Shown here: positions 8,266-17,799 of the stretch, one piece after another
Numbering within the stretch: position 1 is the stretch's first letter
Layout: every line of letters begins with the position of its first letter
From: Thiotrichales bacterium
GTDB lineage: Bacteria > Pseudomonadota > Gammaproteobacteria > Beggiatoales > Beggiatoaceae
NCBI GenBank assembly: GCA_016744475.1
Contig: JADGEH010000011.1
Location: forward strand, 1-64,000
Length of the DNA: 64,000 bases
Direction: 5' to 3'
Position numbers and translations under genes: made by a program
The notes under the pieces: generated by a model
The model's database searches: none
What the model saw: the letters and a program-made list of their open reading frames with translations, nothing else
What the model was told of the DNA's origin: nothing

Positions 8266-8730
8266 TCACTTTTTGTCATCTTTAACCAGCACATCACCAA
8301 AGGGTGTGCGCACACGCCGATGTCCAGGGGGAACATCTTCGTCTTTAATCACTCGTGGTTTAAAGGCTGGCTGAGGTTTTGCGGTAACGCTCGGCGTTGC
8401 TGATTTGTTAGGCGCATTGGCTAATGTGGGAATGGCGGGTGTGGACGGTGGGGGTGGCTCAATATTGATACTGTCCATATTGAACTCCAATAACTCGCCA
8501 TTGTTTTGTTTTTTATTGCGTACAAAAATACTTCGAGGTTCAATTTTCTCAATAACCCAATCATCCAAGTGCTCATTGGGCACCACCCGAATGGATTGTT
8601 TTTTATACTTAACAAATGCATAACGGTATTGCCCCAAAATCCCTACGCCTTCAAGCACTAAGCTTTCATCAGCCGCAGGCAATAAGCTAGAAAAACTCAA
8701 TAAACAGGCACCTAATAAATAGTATTTCAT
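8266..8730 (-). CDS. Small periplasmic protein with GspC/PilP-like domain
   Basis: This 154-residue protein has a clear signal peptide (MKYYLLGACLLSFSSLLPAA). Residues ~25-90 (LEGVGILGQYRYAFVKYKK, HLDDWVIEKIEPRSIFVRN, GELLEFNMD) have the pattern of the small beta homology region of type II secretion GspC and of PilP: a short strand, an 'allowing value' strand, then V-x-x-I-x-x-x-x-V and a final L-x-L strand. A Pro-rich linker and a conserved-looking basic tail (PPGHRRVRTPFGDVLVK) follow. No secretion genes adjoin it. The GspC-like call is inference from pattern only. RBS AGGATTAAGT precedes ATG. Confidence 0.6.
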   Translation of the reverse strand: MKYYLLGACLLSFSSLLPAADESLVLEGVGILGQYRYAFVKYKKQSIRVVPNEHLDDWVIEKIEPRSIFVRNKKQNNGELLEFNMDSINIEPPPPSTPAIPTLANAPNKSATPSVTAKPQPAFKPRVIKDEDVPPGHRRVRTPFGDVLVKDDKK

Positions 8731-9013
8731 ACTTAATCCTCATTATTTTGCTAAGGCATTATAAAAGTGAATACTGAACGGCGTAAAGCCTCATTTAGCA
8801 CTTGCACTTACGCCAAAGCTACCGTGTCTTTTTTCCTGTGTCACGCAAAAAATCCATCATGGTGAGGCTCTGTTGATATTAGACTGGTTGCAAAGATAAG
8901 CATCGTTGCAAAAAAAGCCTCATGCCTCATTTTTTATCCAAAGATTTAGACAGCCTCTTAAGCTTAGTTTTATCTATTAACTACACCCACCACTGTATTC
9001 ACGAGGATTAATT
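8731..9013. other. Intergenic with IS-end-like debris
   Basis: Around 8868-8912 the sequence GGCTCTGTTGATATTAGACTGGTTGCAAAG resembles the TAGACTTGTTGCAA end found at 25225, 27419 and 58344, so this is probably a decayed element end. No gene is seen. Confidence 0.4.
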
Positions 9014-9802
9014 GTGTCACACACGCCACGTAAACGTTTTGGGCAGAATTTTCTGCAAGACGAACGCATTATTCAGCAGATTGTTCAAGCGATTGCACCA
9101 CGAGATAACGAAACCGTGGTTGAAATAGGCCCAGGACAAGGCGCACTGACTCAAGCCTTGCTACCTCATTGTGCAGAATTACATTTATTGGAATTAGATC
9201 GCGATCTCGTCACTATCTTACAAGGCAAATATGGGCATCTTGATACGGTTCACATTCATTCGGGCGATGCTTTGCAATTTGATTTTACCGCCTTAAAACA
9301 AGAAGGGCGTTCACTGCGCATTGTAGGCAACTTGCCTTATAACATTTCTACGCCTTTAATTTTTCATTTATTACAACAAGTCGAACAGATTGATGAAATG
9401 GTGTTTATGTTGCAAAAGGAAGTGGTGGATCGATTTGCAGCCACACCAGGATGCAAAGAGTATGGACGTTTAGCGGTCATGATGCAGTTTCATTGTGCCG
9501 TGCGGGCTTTATTTGAAGTGCCCCCCACTGCTTTTTACCCACAACCTAAAGTCGATTCAGCCGTTGTTTGCTTATATCCACACACACCACAAAACACCAC
9601 TGTAGACAGTCAACTGTTAAGCCGTTTAGTGGCTCAATCTTTTGCTCAACGCCGTAAAACCTTAAGAAATAATTTAAAGGGTTTCTTAAATGAAGAAGAG
9701 ATACGTGCAGCGGGCGTTGATCCAGCAGTACGTGCGGAAACTTTAACATTGGCAGAATTTATTCACTTGACCCAGGTGTGGTCGCTGCAACAGCAACAAT
9801 AA
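9014..9802 (+). CDS. ksgA: 16S rRNA (adenine1518/1519-N6) dimethyltransferase
   Basis: KsgA uses SAM to dimethylate two adjacent adenines in the 3'-terminal hairpin of 16S rRNA during small-subunit maturation. The 262-residue length is standard. RKRFGQNFL is the family start, EIGPGQGALT the SAM motif I, GDALQFDF the acidic loop, and GNLPYNISTPLIF the catalytic N-L-P-Y motif IV. QRRKTLRNNLKG is the RNA-binding C-terminal helix. The start is GTG 9014, preceded by CGAGGA at a good distance. No pdxA, surA or apaG neighbours are present, so it stands alone here. Confidence 0.96.
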   Translation: MSHTPRKRFGQNFLQDERIIQQIVQAIAPRDNETVVEIGPGQGALTQALLPHCAELHLLELDRDLVTILQGKYGHLDTVHIHSGDALQFDFTALKQEGRSLRIVGNLPYNISTPLIFHLLQQVEQIDEMVFMLQKEVVDRFAATPGCKEYGRLAVMMQFHCAVRALFEVPPTAFYPQPKVDSAVVCLYPHTPQNTTVDSQLLSRLVAQSFAQRRKTLRNNLKGFLNEEEIRAAGVDPAVRAETLTLAEFIHLTQVWSLQQQQ

Positions 9803-9843
9803 TTTATCTGATGTACATCATATGAAGTGATTGAACAGCTCCT

Positions 9844-10818
9844 TTATGGCTGAATATCCGCTTGTTTGAGCAAAGCCAATAAACGAATATTTTCTAATTG
9901 AGCTTTTTCTTTATCCATGCGCTCCTGTTCTTTTTCCGCTGTGGTTTGTTCCACCTGTGCTTGAGCTTGTTCCACCTGTGCTTGAGCTTGTTCCACCTGT
10001 GCTTGAGCTTGTTTCATCTGTGCTTGAGCATGTTCTGCTAATACTTGTGCTTTTTCTTTTTCCGTCCGTTCTGTTTCAATCACCCGTTCTAAATCTTGTA
10101 GCTCGGTCAATATATCATCTTCAATCGCCATAGCTTCTTCGACTTCTTGCTCAGCTATTGCGCGTTGTAAGCGGCGTAAAATGGGACGATAGCGTGGATC
10201 AATGTCAGTTTCGTTAATGTTTAAAATATGCTTGTCATTGCTTATCCGACTTTGATTAAATATTTGCAGCAGTTCCTCTACAGCCGTGCGTCGGTGTTCC
10301 CCTAAATGGGGGATTTGAATAATATAACTGTCATGCGTCAGACTTTCGATAAAACCTTCTTTATGTATTAAAGGTATCTGAGTGGCTAAATCACGGCTTT
10401 CTCGACGAACATGAATCACCGGTGCTGTGCTATGCTCTAAACCATGACCCAGAAAATAAACGGTGAGTAAAGGCAGCGCTTGCTTTTTATTATTCACCGT
10501 TAAGACATTATTAGGATTACGGTATTGCTCTCCTAAATAGCGTCGGAAGCGCATAATATCTGTCGCCAGTTTTGCCTTTTGTACTTCAATTAATACTTTG
10601 CGAGTCTCTCCCGCTGCATTTTGAAGGGTGGCTGCAAAATCTAAACGATACACGGTGAAATGATGAGGGTATTCTAATTTGGCACTGTGCTCTTGCGGCG
10701 TAAATACCAAGTCAACAATCTCTTCATCTAAAATAGTGGATAACAATAATTTAGCCAGTGAATTGTCATCCATTAAGTATTTAAACACTGCATCATAAAT
10801 AGGATTAGCAATACGCAT
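9844..10818 (-). CDS. PD-(D/E)XK nuclease-family transposase-like protein (Rpn-like)
   Basis: The 324-residue protein begins MRIANPIYDAVFKYLM, the typical opening of the PD-(D/E)XK 'transposase' family (PDDEXK_2/Rpn-like). The nuclease core follows: VYRLDFAATL then ETRKVLIEVQKAK gives the D...E-x-K active-site pattern at ~58-85, and FRRYLGEQYRN the conserved helix. Members of this group (RpnA-like) are DNA endonucleases linked to recombination. Residues ~220-310 are a long coiled coil with near-identical QAQVE heptads encoded by 21-bp tandem repeats. It converges on ksgA and lies 58 bases downstream of the cytosine methyltransferase gene. No partner is needed in the known family. Confidence 0.82.
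   Translation of the reverse strand: MRIANPIYDAVFKYLMDDNSLAKLLLSTILDEEIVDLVFTPQEHSAKLEYPHHFTVYRLDFAATLQNAAGETRKVLIEVQKAKLATDIMRFRRYLGEQYRNPNNVLTVNNKKQALPLLTVYFLGHGLEHSTAPVIHVRRESRDLATQIPLIHKEGFIESLTHDSYIIQIPHLGEHRRTAVEELLQIFNQSRISNDKHILNINETDIDPRYRPILRRLQRAIAEQEVEEAMAIEDDILTELQDLERVIETERTEKEKAQVLAEHAQAQMKQAQAQVEQAQAQVEQAQAQVEQTTAEKEQERMDKEKAQLENIRLLALLKQADIQP
9949..10032. repeat. 21-bp tandem repeat inside the nuclease coiled coil
   Basis: Three identical copies and one degenerate copy of a 21-base unit beginning TTCCACCTGTGCTTGAGC lie in tandem. Each unit encodes one heptad of the coiled coil. The perfect identity points to recent slippage or expansion. Confidence 0.9.
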
Positions 10819-10876
10819 AAGAGTTCCTTAAGGATTTTATCAAAATTGAGGGAGAACACTGATCTCAGTGATGTTA

Positions 10877-11860
10877 CTAAAGGGTTCTCTGGAGCCTCTT
10901 GTGAGGCATTATCAACGCATCAATGCTTGAAAATAAACTGTGTTGCTTCGTATTTTCAATCTCACCATGACTACAATATTCCAAAATGCCCTTTGCAACA
11001 AATTCAGCTAAATTCACAGGTACCGCATTTCCTATCATTTGCTCCAAGCTTGTTTTAGTGCCCTCAAACTTAAATGTTTTAGGAAATGTTTGCAGGTAAC
11101 TTCTTTCAATGGTACTTAGAGGTCTTATGTCGGTTAATGGCACATGGCTAGGATCACCTGGGTGTTTTTTATAGCCGGGTGGCAATGGTCTATTCACACC
11201 TCTGACGGTTGGGCTTGGTTCATCAATAGAAAAAATGCCTCTGCGGCTATAATTACGAGGATGTCTATAATAATAATCTAAGCCTAAGCTATTTCCTAAA
11301 TAATCACGGATTGTCATTGGGCTTTTATTAAGATTTTTTTCAAATATGGAGTTTAAAATATTGTTGTCTTTTCCCAAGCCGCCGATTAGAAAAAATCTTT
11401 TTCTGGCTTGTGGAACATTGCAATATTCAGCACTTAGGATGACAGCCGTTAAACCATAGCCTTGTTTTGCATATTGTTTGATAACATCCATAAGAATATG
11501 ACTTTTTTTAATTCGCTCTACATTTTCCATAACAAACCATTTCGGTTTATATGCACAAACAATATTTGCAAAATGATAGGTCAGATCAGCCCGGCCTAAA
11601 GATTCATCTCTTTTGCCCGCTGAAGAAAAATCTTGGCAGGGCGGACCTCCGGCAATCATGTCAGGTCGATATTTTTTGATAATGGCAATAGCACCCTCTT
11701 CATCTGTTAAATCATGTAGATAACAAGCATGTGAAAAATTCTTGTTATATATGTCTACAGATTTATCCCAATGGTCTATCGCGGCGACAACATCTATACC
11801 TGCCTTTTCAAAGCCTAAACTCAGCCCTCCACAACCTGAAAATAAGTCAACACATTTCAT
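10877..11860 (-). CDS. DNA (cytosine-5-)-methyltransferase, orphan
   Basis: This 327-residue C5-methyltransferase shows the ordered motifs: I (DLFSGCGGLSLGF, residues 5-17), IV with the catalytic Cys (GGPPCQDFS, ~72-80), VI (MENVE), VIII (QARKRFFLIGG), a short target-recognition region (~165-245, including DEPSPTVRGVNRPLPPGY), IX (RPLSTIERSYLQTFP) and X (QMIGNAVPVNLAEF). It transfers methyl from SAM to C5 of cytosine in a specific site that I cannot predict. No restriction endonuclease is recognisable next to it, although a PD-(D/E)XK-fold protein lies just downstream. It may be an orphan epigenetic or anti-restriction enzyme. Its DNA is more AT-rich than tamB. Confidence 0.93.
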   Translation of the reverse strand: MKCVDLFSGCGGLSLGFEKAGIDVVAAIDHWDKSVDIYNKNFSHACYLHDLTDEEGAIAIIKKYRPDMIAGGPPCQDFSSAGKRDESLGRADLTYHFANIVCAYKPKWFVMENVERIKKSHILMDVIKQYAKQGYGLTAVILSAEYCNVPQARKRFFLIGGLGKDNNILNSIFEKNLNKSPMTIRDYLGNSLGLDYYYRHPRNYSRRGIFSIDEPSPTVRGVNRPLPPGYKKHPGDPSHVPLTDIRPLSTIERSYLQTFPKTFKFEGTKTSLEQMIGNAVPVNLAEFVAKGILEYCSHGEIENTKQHSLFSSIDALIMPHKRLQRTL

Positions 11861-11902
11861 TATTTAAATAGCTCTGGTGAATTATAAGGCATAGAGGACG
11901 CT

Positions 11903-13030
11903 CTAGGTATTGTGCTTGTCTTGCAGGCGGGTGATGGGGGCGTTCGGCATTTCTCCGGTGGATAGGGTATAAATCAGCCGATCCATGATGGAGAAAAATA
12001 CTTCAACGCTGTAGCCGACTAGAAAAGCTAAGGCGAGTGGAGACAGGGATAGGGCGCTGATGTTGACGGTGCTGCCGGGGTCGGTAAACCAACCAATCGC
12101 CAGCCCTGATAAAGCCCCTAGCTGAATGCGTAAACGATAGCGAATATTCGATTCTATGTTGTAAGTTAGATGGCGGATTTCTAGCGTCAAAGTACGTAAA
12201 ACATAGGCGAATGCGCCTAACAAACCATACAGCAGGGGCAGAATGTACAGTTGCAACGCTTGCAAGCCAAATTGAGCTTCTTGTAAATGAATAATTTGGT
12301 ATTGCAAATTGCGCTCTAATGCAGGCAAATAATCGGCTGATTTAAGATGCTTGCCTAAGCTAGAAATACCTAAGTAGCGCCACATGAAGTTCCATTGTTT
12401 AAGCAATGCATGATTGGCTTCTAAGCGAGTATGAAACTCATCAAGTTTTCTATCCAAAGTGATTAATTCTGCATTTTCCATTAAATTTTCTGGAAGAATA
12501 TCCGCTTGCAAGCGACTGCGTTCTAGTTCTAGCTGTTCGATTTTTGTCGGATAGACATTGATAATGCCGTTGATAATATGTGAACCAATTAAAGAGTAAA
12601 ATTGCACCACGACTAAGATAGCCAATACCAGCAAGGTGAAACGTTGGTAAGAACTCACCGTCCGTTGCGCAATTGAATTGACCGAAGGTGGAAAAAAGCG
12701 TTTGCGCAAAAAACCTAGAAACCCGGTGTAAAAATTGTTGGGATACTGTTCTGGCAATGGATGCGTGGCTTTTAAGCTAGATACTGAGGCGGGAGCCACT
12801 GCGCGGGCGATGGCGTTAAAGGCTAACCAAAAGCGGGTTTCTACATCACTGTTCCAGTGCTGAGATTGTTGTGCATGTTTAGCCTCTACAATGGTATGAA
12901 CAATGTCTTCGGGTAGTTCAAGTCCTTTTTGTGCGGCATAAGACAATAGCAGTTGAGCTTCTTGGATATGTTGAATGGGGCACATCACTTCAGAGGCGGG
13001 ATGCTTTAAAGCAATATCAGTGGCATTCAT
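11903..13030 (-). CDS. Membrane coiled-coil protein of unknown function
   Basis: The 375-residue protein has a soluble helical N-terminus (~1-125), a membrane segment (TLLVLAILVVVQFYSLIG), then a charged coiled coil (~155-215, LELERSRLQADI, LDRKLDEFHTRLE). Three further hydrophobic segments follow (YILPLLYGLLGAFAYVL, QLGALSGLAIGWF, LSPLALAFLVGYSVEVFF). The pattern suggests an inner-membrane protein with a loop between TM1 and TM2 that dimerises. It lies 68 bases downstream of tamB on the same strand and may share its transcript, but nothing else links it to TamB. I do not recognise the family. Confidence 0.7.
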   Translation of the reverse strand: MNATDIALKHPASEVMCPIQHIQEAQLLLSYAAQKGLELPEDIVHTIVEAKHAQQSQHWNSDVETRFWLAFNAIARAVAPASVSSLKATHPLPEQYPNNFYTGFLGFLRKRFFPPSVNSIAQRTVSSYQRFTLLVLAILVVVQFYSLIGSHIINGIINVYPTKIEQLELERSRLQADILPENLMENAELITLDRKLDEFHTRLEANHALLKQWNFMWRYLGISSLGKHLKSADYLPALERNLQYQIIHLQEAQFGLQALQLYILPLLYGLLGAFAYVLRTLTLEIRHLTYNIESNIRYRLRIQLGALSGLAIGWFTDPGSTVNISALSLSPLALAFLVGYSVEVFFSIMDRLIYTLSTGEMPNAPITRLQDKHNT

Positions 13031-13098
13031 AGTTCAGTGTCTCTTTTATTCGATAAAGTGGTGCGAGTCGTCGGTGCAGACTCGCACAAGCTTTTTAA

Positions 13099-16000
13099 TT
13101 AACGTTCTAGCGAGTAGTGTAAATCCACGCCGCTATTGCCGCCGCTAGTGGCGCTTTCTACGCTGAAATGCTGGCTTAAGCGGTAGCGCATACGAAAGAT
13201 ATTTTCTGCATCAAATAATCCCACGCCGTAGCTGATGTACAAATCTGGGGTGAGGTATTTGCCCAGCATAAAAGTGGTTTGTTCTACGCCGCCGGAAGTG
13301 TCTAAGCCTGCGGTGTCGAGTCCTAAATCATCGCGCATGGCGCGTGACACGGCGCTGTCTTCATTTAAAGCTAAATCGCTGAGTGCTTGAGCCAGTAATT
13401 GTTGCTGATTAATGCTGCCGCCACCGCCGCCAGAAGCCGGACGACCTAACACGATGTAGGACAAAATGTTGGTTTGGTCTAAAGCAGGTTCAGAAAATAA
13501 AGTTAATTCAGGCTCTTGCGCGGTGCCGCTCACTTCGATGCCGGCCGTCACATCCGCTACCACGCGCACGGCTTGCACGTCTAATCCGGGATTTTCCACA
13601 GGCCCGCCGCTGTACAAGACATTGCCGCGTCGAATGCGTAAATCTTGTCCATAGGCTTTGTAGGTGCCGTCCAAGACGGTGATGCGCCCATTGCCGCGTA
13701 AGCCTTCATCAGGTTTGCCAAACACTTGTAAATCGCCTTGTAAGCGACCTTTGAAACCCATGCCTTTGACACTGATTTTATCGGCTAAAACAATCTGTAA
13801 TTGAGTGAAAAAAGGCAAGGTGGCGGGGGCTTGTTCGGCGGTGTCTGGCACCTGTTCTTGCGAGTCTTGCACGATGACGACATCGCCTGAAGCGGACACA
13901 CGTCCGCCACCGCCTTCAGTTTCAGGCGGCGTGAGCAAGGCTTCGGGAATGACGATTTTGCCCGTTAAAGCCATGCGTTTATTGCTGCCTTCAAACTGCA
14001 AATCGGGAGAGGCCAGCAACCATATTTCTGGGCTGTTCATCACTTCTAAGCGCTCGCCTTTGATATTGAGCTGTGCTTGCCAAGCTTCTGCGGCGAGAAA
14101 ATCACCGTTCAAACGCAATAAACCTTCTTCCGCGCTGGAATTTTCACCCATGCGCAATTGCCCGTCTAAGTTGATCTTGCCTGCTTGATCGCCGCGTATC
14201 GCCAATTGCATATCATGAATATCTAAACCCGCTAAATCGACTTTGATGCCACCATCACGCATCCGCAATTCGCCTTCTATTGCGGGCTGGCTTAAGAAGC
14301 CGCCGAGCTTCACATCGGCTTCGATACGGCCTTTGGGTTCAGAGACTTGTGGGGCAAACACGGGTAATAAGCTGAAATCAGCAAATGTTAAGCTGACATC
14401 ACCCGTGAGCGGTTGTTGTTCTGCCAAGGGTAAATGATTGAGTTTCGGTAATTTAATCTGCGCTTGCAGACCTTCTTGCTGGGGTAGACGCAGGTTTAAT
14501 TGTGCGACTAAACCGCGTTCATCAATTTTTGCGGTTAATTGCGTGCCCTGATGATCGAGCAACGTCAAGGGTTTGGCATCTGGCTCGTTTAAACGCACTT
14601 GTCCCGGTGTTAGGTTCAATGCGACATCGCCGCGAATATCGCCATTTTTGCGCAATTCTGCGTCTAATTGCAGCGAAGTGACGAAATCTTGCAATTGCAG
14701 GTTTTCCGGTAAAAAAGGCTTGAGAATATCCAGGGCTAAATCATCGAGTTTGAGAGCAGCATGGGCTTCGCCCAAGCCGTTAGCCACAGCTTTCCAATCG
14801 CCTTGTAAACATAATTGGCTGGGTTTGGGCAGTTGTGTTTGAGTCCATTGCAAGCAGGTCTGTTCTAGTGACGCACGTTGTGCAGAGGCTTGCAAAGCAG
14901 CGGGTTGTTGCAGCTTGACCCGTCCCCATTGCGCATCTTTAAGCTGTAAATTTTGAATATGACCTTGCCAAGTATTCATACTCAACAGGCCACCTTTCAC
15001 GTTTAATTGAGCGCTTTGCTTGGCTAACTGCGCGGTTAAATCGACCGTATGCGCTTCTGTCGTGCCCTTGGCTTGCAAACTGATGGACTCGACTTCAGTG
15101 CCAGCGGTGTTTAAGTCCTTTAATTTTAAATCCAGATGCATTTGTCCTTGCGGGGCAATATCGAGTTTCGTATCCAGTTGTAATTGCTTCAGTTGATGTG
15201 CATCAAATATTAAATTTTTGCCTTCTAACTGGGCTTGCAATGTTGGGCGGCTTAAATCACCACCGATTTTGCCCTGCCCGCTTAAGCGCCCTTGAGCTTG
15301 CGGATACAACGCTTGCAATTGCGGCGCATTCAATTGCCAATCGAGCCGCACATCGTCTTGCACTTCACCTTGTACTTGAAAATGTGCTTGTCCTGATTGC
15401 AAACGCACTTGTTTGAGACGGTAATGTGTACCTTGCGCGGCGGCATCCACCAACACCTGCAAGGGGTATTCACGCAAGCGACCCTCTAACTTCAAACCGT
15501 CCACAGCCACTTGCAAGCCGTCATCAGCGATTTCTCCTGCGCTATGAGCCTCCAGCCCCAACTGACCCGGCCAATCTTTCCACTGTGTGCCAGGATTAAT
15601 GTCTTGGCTTTGCACGCGAATATCCCAGCGCGGCTGCGGTTGCCAGCCCACATCACCGCTGAGTTGCAGCCAGCCATCGAGCAATTCTCCGCGCAAACTC
15701 TCAATCTGCATGGCTTGCGTGCTGCCGGAAGCCTTGAGTTGCCAACGGCTATCCGGTGCGCCTTGGGCTTGGGCTTGCGTATCCAGCGACAACGTGTAAG
15801 CGGCGGGCGTACCCGCAAAATGCACGCTGCCTTGCGGACTGGCGGCTTGAATCTCATCCCCTTGCAAAGGCCAACGCAGCGCTTGCCAATCCACTTGTGC
15901 CGTGATCTGTGGATCGGTTTGACGCAAATCGACCGTGCCCTGCACTTGCAACTGTAAATCGGCTTCGGCTTGTTGTATGCGCAAAGAGTCTAAGCGCCAT

Positions 16001-17397
16001 TGTTGCCAATCGTTTTCTAGGTTTTCTGCACTTAAGTCCAGCGTGAAATCACCATAGCTATCCACCTGGCTGCGCAACTGCATATTGGCTTGCAGATGTT
16101 GCAAATCCCCTTCGGCTTTAATGTGTGTGGTCATTTGCAAAGCAGGCGCGGTATTGAGAAAAGGCTGCAACACGGAATGCTGAGAATTCACGCCTTGCAC
16201 GTCGATGTCGGCTTGCCAGCGTAAATCGTCTAATAATTGCTGCGCTTGTGCCTTGATGGACAAGAGGATAGGTGCGGCTTGTTTATCGCCTGTGGCTTGA
16301 AGCGTGGTGTCTAATTGCACGCTATTCGTATCGCCTTGGGCTTGAATCTTGAGCGAAATAGGCCCGGATTGCGGATGTTGTGCTTCCACATTGAGTTGGA
16401 TATTCAACGCATGAGGCTGGGTTAAACCCAGTTCGGCTTGCAGTTGGGCTTTTTTAAGTTGCGCGTCTTGCACCGCCAACTGTTGCACTTGAAAATCATC
16501 AATAAAGACCTGTCCTTTTTCCGTGTGCAAAGCCAGGATGAGTTGTTTTAAATGCAGCTCGTTGGGTGGTTGATGCAAACGGAAATCTTGAATATTGATT
16601 TGATCGATAGCCACATCCAGCGGTAATTCAATGTCCGGCAACGTCATCGGCGTAGCGGTGGCGGAGGGCGGTGTAGCGGCAACGCTAGGAGACGCGCTGG
16701 TAGCGGGAGGCGGAGGCGGTGTGACATCGATCTCTTGCAGGCGCAAATGTTGAACATGCAAGCGATGCGGAGCCAGCAAATTCATATCCGCAACTAAGGA
16801 AGCTTGTTTTAAAGCCAGCATCTCATCAACAGCCAGCTCTTGCAGATTAAAATCATCCAGCAAAAAGCGGCCTTCTTCGCTGTGTGCCGCGATATGCAGA
16901 TGCCCTAAATGAATTTTTTGCTCGCCTTGCTGAATATCTAAATAATTGATTTGTATATCATCCAAGAACACTTGCACGGGCAAAGCGATGTCGGGCAAGG
17001 TGGTCATGGGTGCTGTGGGTTCAGGGGCTGGGGCTGGGCTTTCCGTGACAGGTAAACTCAGTTGTAATCCATTGACATATAAGCGACTCACCTGCACTTT
17101 GCGTTTTAATAAGGCCCAAGGCTGCCAACGAAATTCAATATCTTTTAATTGTGCTTCAATGCCCGCTTGTTGATAGTGGATTTTGCGCAGTTCAAAGCCC
17201 CCCCACAAACGTCCTTCTATCTGTGTTACTTGTAATCCCGGCACAAAACTCAAGCCTAAACGCAAGGCGGCTGTGGTGCCAAATACAAAAAACAAGCTGC
17301 CCAGCAGCAGCATTAAAATCAGTAGCGCGGTCAGCAGTCGCCAGTGTCTTAACATGACAATTTTCCAGGTTAAAAGGGCTTTGAAGTGAAACAACAT
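13099..17397 (-). CDS. tamB: Translocation and assembly module / lipid-transfer protein TamB
   Basis: At 1432 residues this is an AsmA/TamB-type bridge protein. An N-terminal anchor (LLTALLILMLLLGSLFFVFG) precedes a very long periplasmic region of repeating amphipathic beta-strands. The C-terminal DUF490 domain ends KYLTPDLYISYGVGLF...FRMRYRLSQHFSVES, the family signature. TamB proteins move phospholipids to the outer membrane and help OMP assembly with TamA. A Pro/Ala-rich linker occurs twice near the N-terminus (~100-115 and ~230-255) together with a repeated LPDI-x-LPV block, a local duplication. ATG 17355 (MLRHWRLL) is an alternative start. The usual partner gene tamA is not adjacent. Confidence 0.92.
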   Translation of the reverse strand: MLFHFKALLTWKIVMLRHWRLLTALLILMLLLGSLFFVFGTTAALRLGLSFVPGLQVTQIEGRLWGGFELRKIHYQQAGIEAQLKDIEFRWQPWALLKRKVQVSRLYVNGLQLSLPVTESPAPAPEPTAPMTTLPDIALPVQVFLDDIQINYLDIQQGEQKIHLGHLHIAAHSEEGRFLLDDFNLQELAVDEMLALKQASLVADMNLLAPHRLHVQHLRLQEIDVTPPPPPATSASPSVAATPPSATATPMTLPDIELPLDVAIDQINIQDFRLHQPPNELHLKQLILALHTEKGQVFIDDFQVQQLAVQDAQLKKAQLQAELGLTQPHALNIQLNVEAQHPQSGPISLKIQAQGDTNSVQLDTTLQATGDKQAAPILLSIKAQAQQLLDDLRWQADIDVQGVNSQHSVLQPFLNTAPALQMTTHIKAEGDLQHLQANMQLRSQVDSYGDFTLDLSAENLENDWQQWRLDSLRIQQAEADLQLQVQGTVDLRQTDPQITAQVDWQALRWPLQGDEIQAASPQGSVHFAGTPAAYTLSLDTQAQAQGAPDSRWQLKASGSTQAMQIESLRGELLDGWLQLSGDVGWQPQPRWDIRVQSQDINPGTQWKDWPGQLGLEAHSAGEIADDGLQVAVDGLKLEGRLREYPLQVLVDAAAQGTHYRLKQVRLQSGQAHFQVQGEVQDDVRLDWQLNAPQLQALYPQAQGRLSGQGKIGGDLSRPTLQAQLEGKNLIFDAHQLKQLQLDTKLDIAPQGQMHLDLKLKDLNTAGTEVESISLQAKGTTEAHTVDLTAQLAKQSAQLNVKGGLLSMNTWQGHIQNLQLKDAQWGRVKLQQPAALQASAQRASLEQTCLQWTQTQLPKPSQLCLQGDWKAVANGLGEAHAALKLDDLALDILKPFLPENLQLQDFVTSLQLDAELRKNGDIRGDVALNLTPGQVRLNEPDAKPLTLLDHQGTQLTAKIDERGLVAQLNLRLPQQEGLQAQIKLPKLNHLPLAEQQPLTGDVSLTFADFSLLPVFAPQVSEPKGRIEADVKLGGFLSQPAIEGELRMRDGGIKVDLAGLDIHDMQLAIRGDQAGKINLDGQLRMGENSSAEEGLLRLNGDFLAAEAWQAQLNIKGERLEVMNSPEIWLLASPDLQFEGSNKRMALTGKIVIPEALLTPPETEGGGGRVSASGDVVIVQDSQEQVPDTAEQAPATLPFFTQLQIVLADKISVKGMGFKGRLQGDLQVFGKPDEGLRGNGRITVLDGTYKAYGQDLRIRRGNVLYSGGPVENPGLDVQAVRVVADVTAGIEVSGTAQEPELTLFSEPALDQTNILSYIVLGRPASGGGGGSINQQQLLAQALSDLALNEDSAVSRAMRDDLGLDTAGLDTSGGVEQTTFMLGKYLTPDLYISYGVGLFDAENIFRMRYRLSQHFSVESATSGGNSGVDLHYSLER

Positions 17398-17799
17398 GCG
17401 GGATCACAAAAACGGCTATGACCGATCTGTGAAAATAGACGGAGTGCTAGCCTCCCCTCTTGTGTAGTCGGATAAAAAGACCTTCCAGGTTTTCAAAGCC
17501 TGGAAGGTCAACACAACATCTGTTGTGTCGTCGATACCTACTCGTGCGACAAGTTTACTAAACTATGTCAGTCTTAGTGTGAAGCAAAGGTGTTTTTTCG
17601 GCGCTGATCTCCTCGGCACATTGACTGAGACGCGCTGGCATTTAGCCTGCGCTCATTTATCTAGCTATAAAATGCTCTAATGCTGGTACACAACACCTCG
17701 CAATCCCTATAATGAGCCTCAATATCCAGGACACAACAGTTTCCATATGGCTTGGAAAAAAGCGCTACCCTCTTCTTACACTGTAACAAGGAGCCTGTT
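17398..17799. other. Divergent intergenic region with hairpin repeat
   Basis: This region separates tamB (minus) from the transglutaminase gene (plus). It holds a hairpin at about 17483-17514 (GACCTTCCAGGTT...GGAAGGTC), a variant of the AGACCTGGCAGGT core seen elsewhere but without the CTATAG arms, followed by a small ACAACATCTGTTGT palindrome. Promoters for both genes are expected here, but I cannot assign them. Confidence 0.45.
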
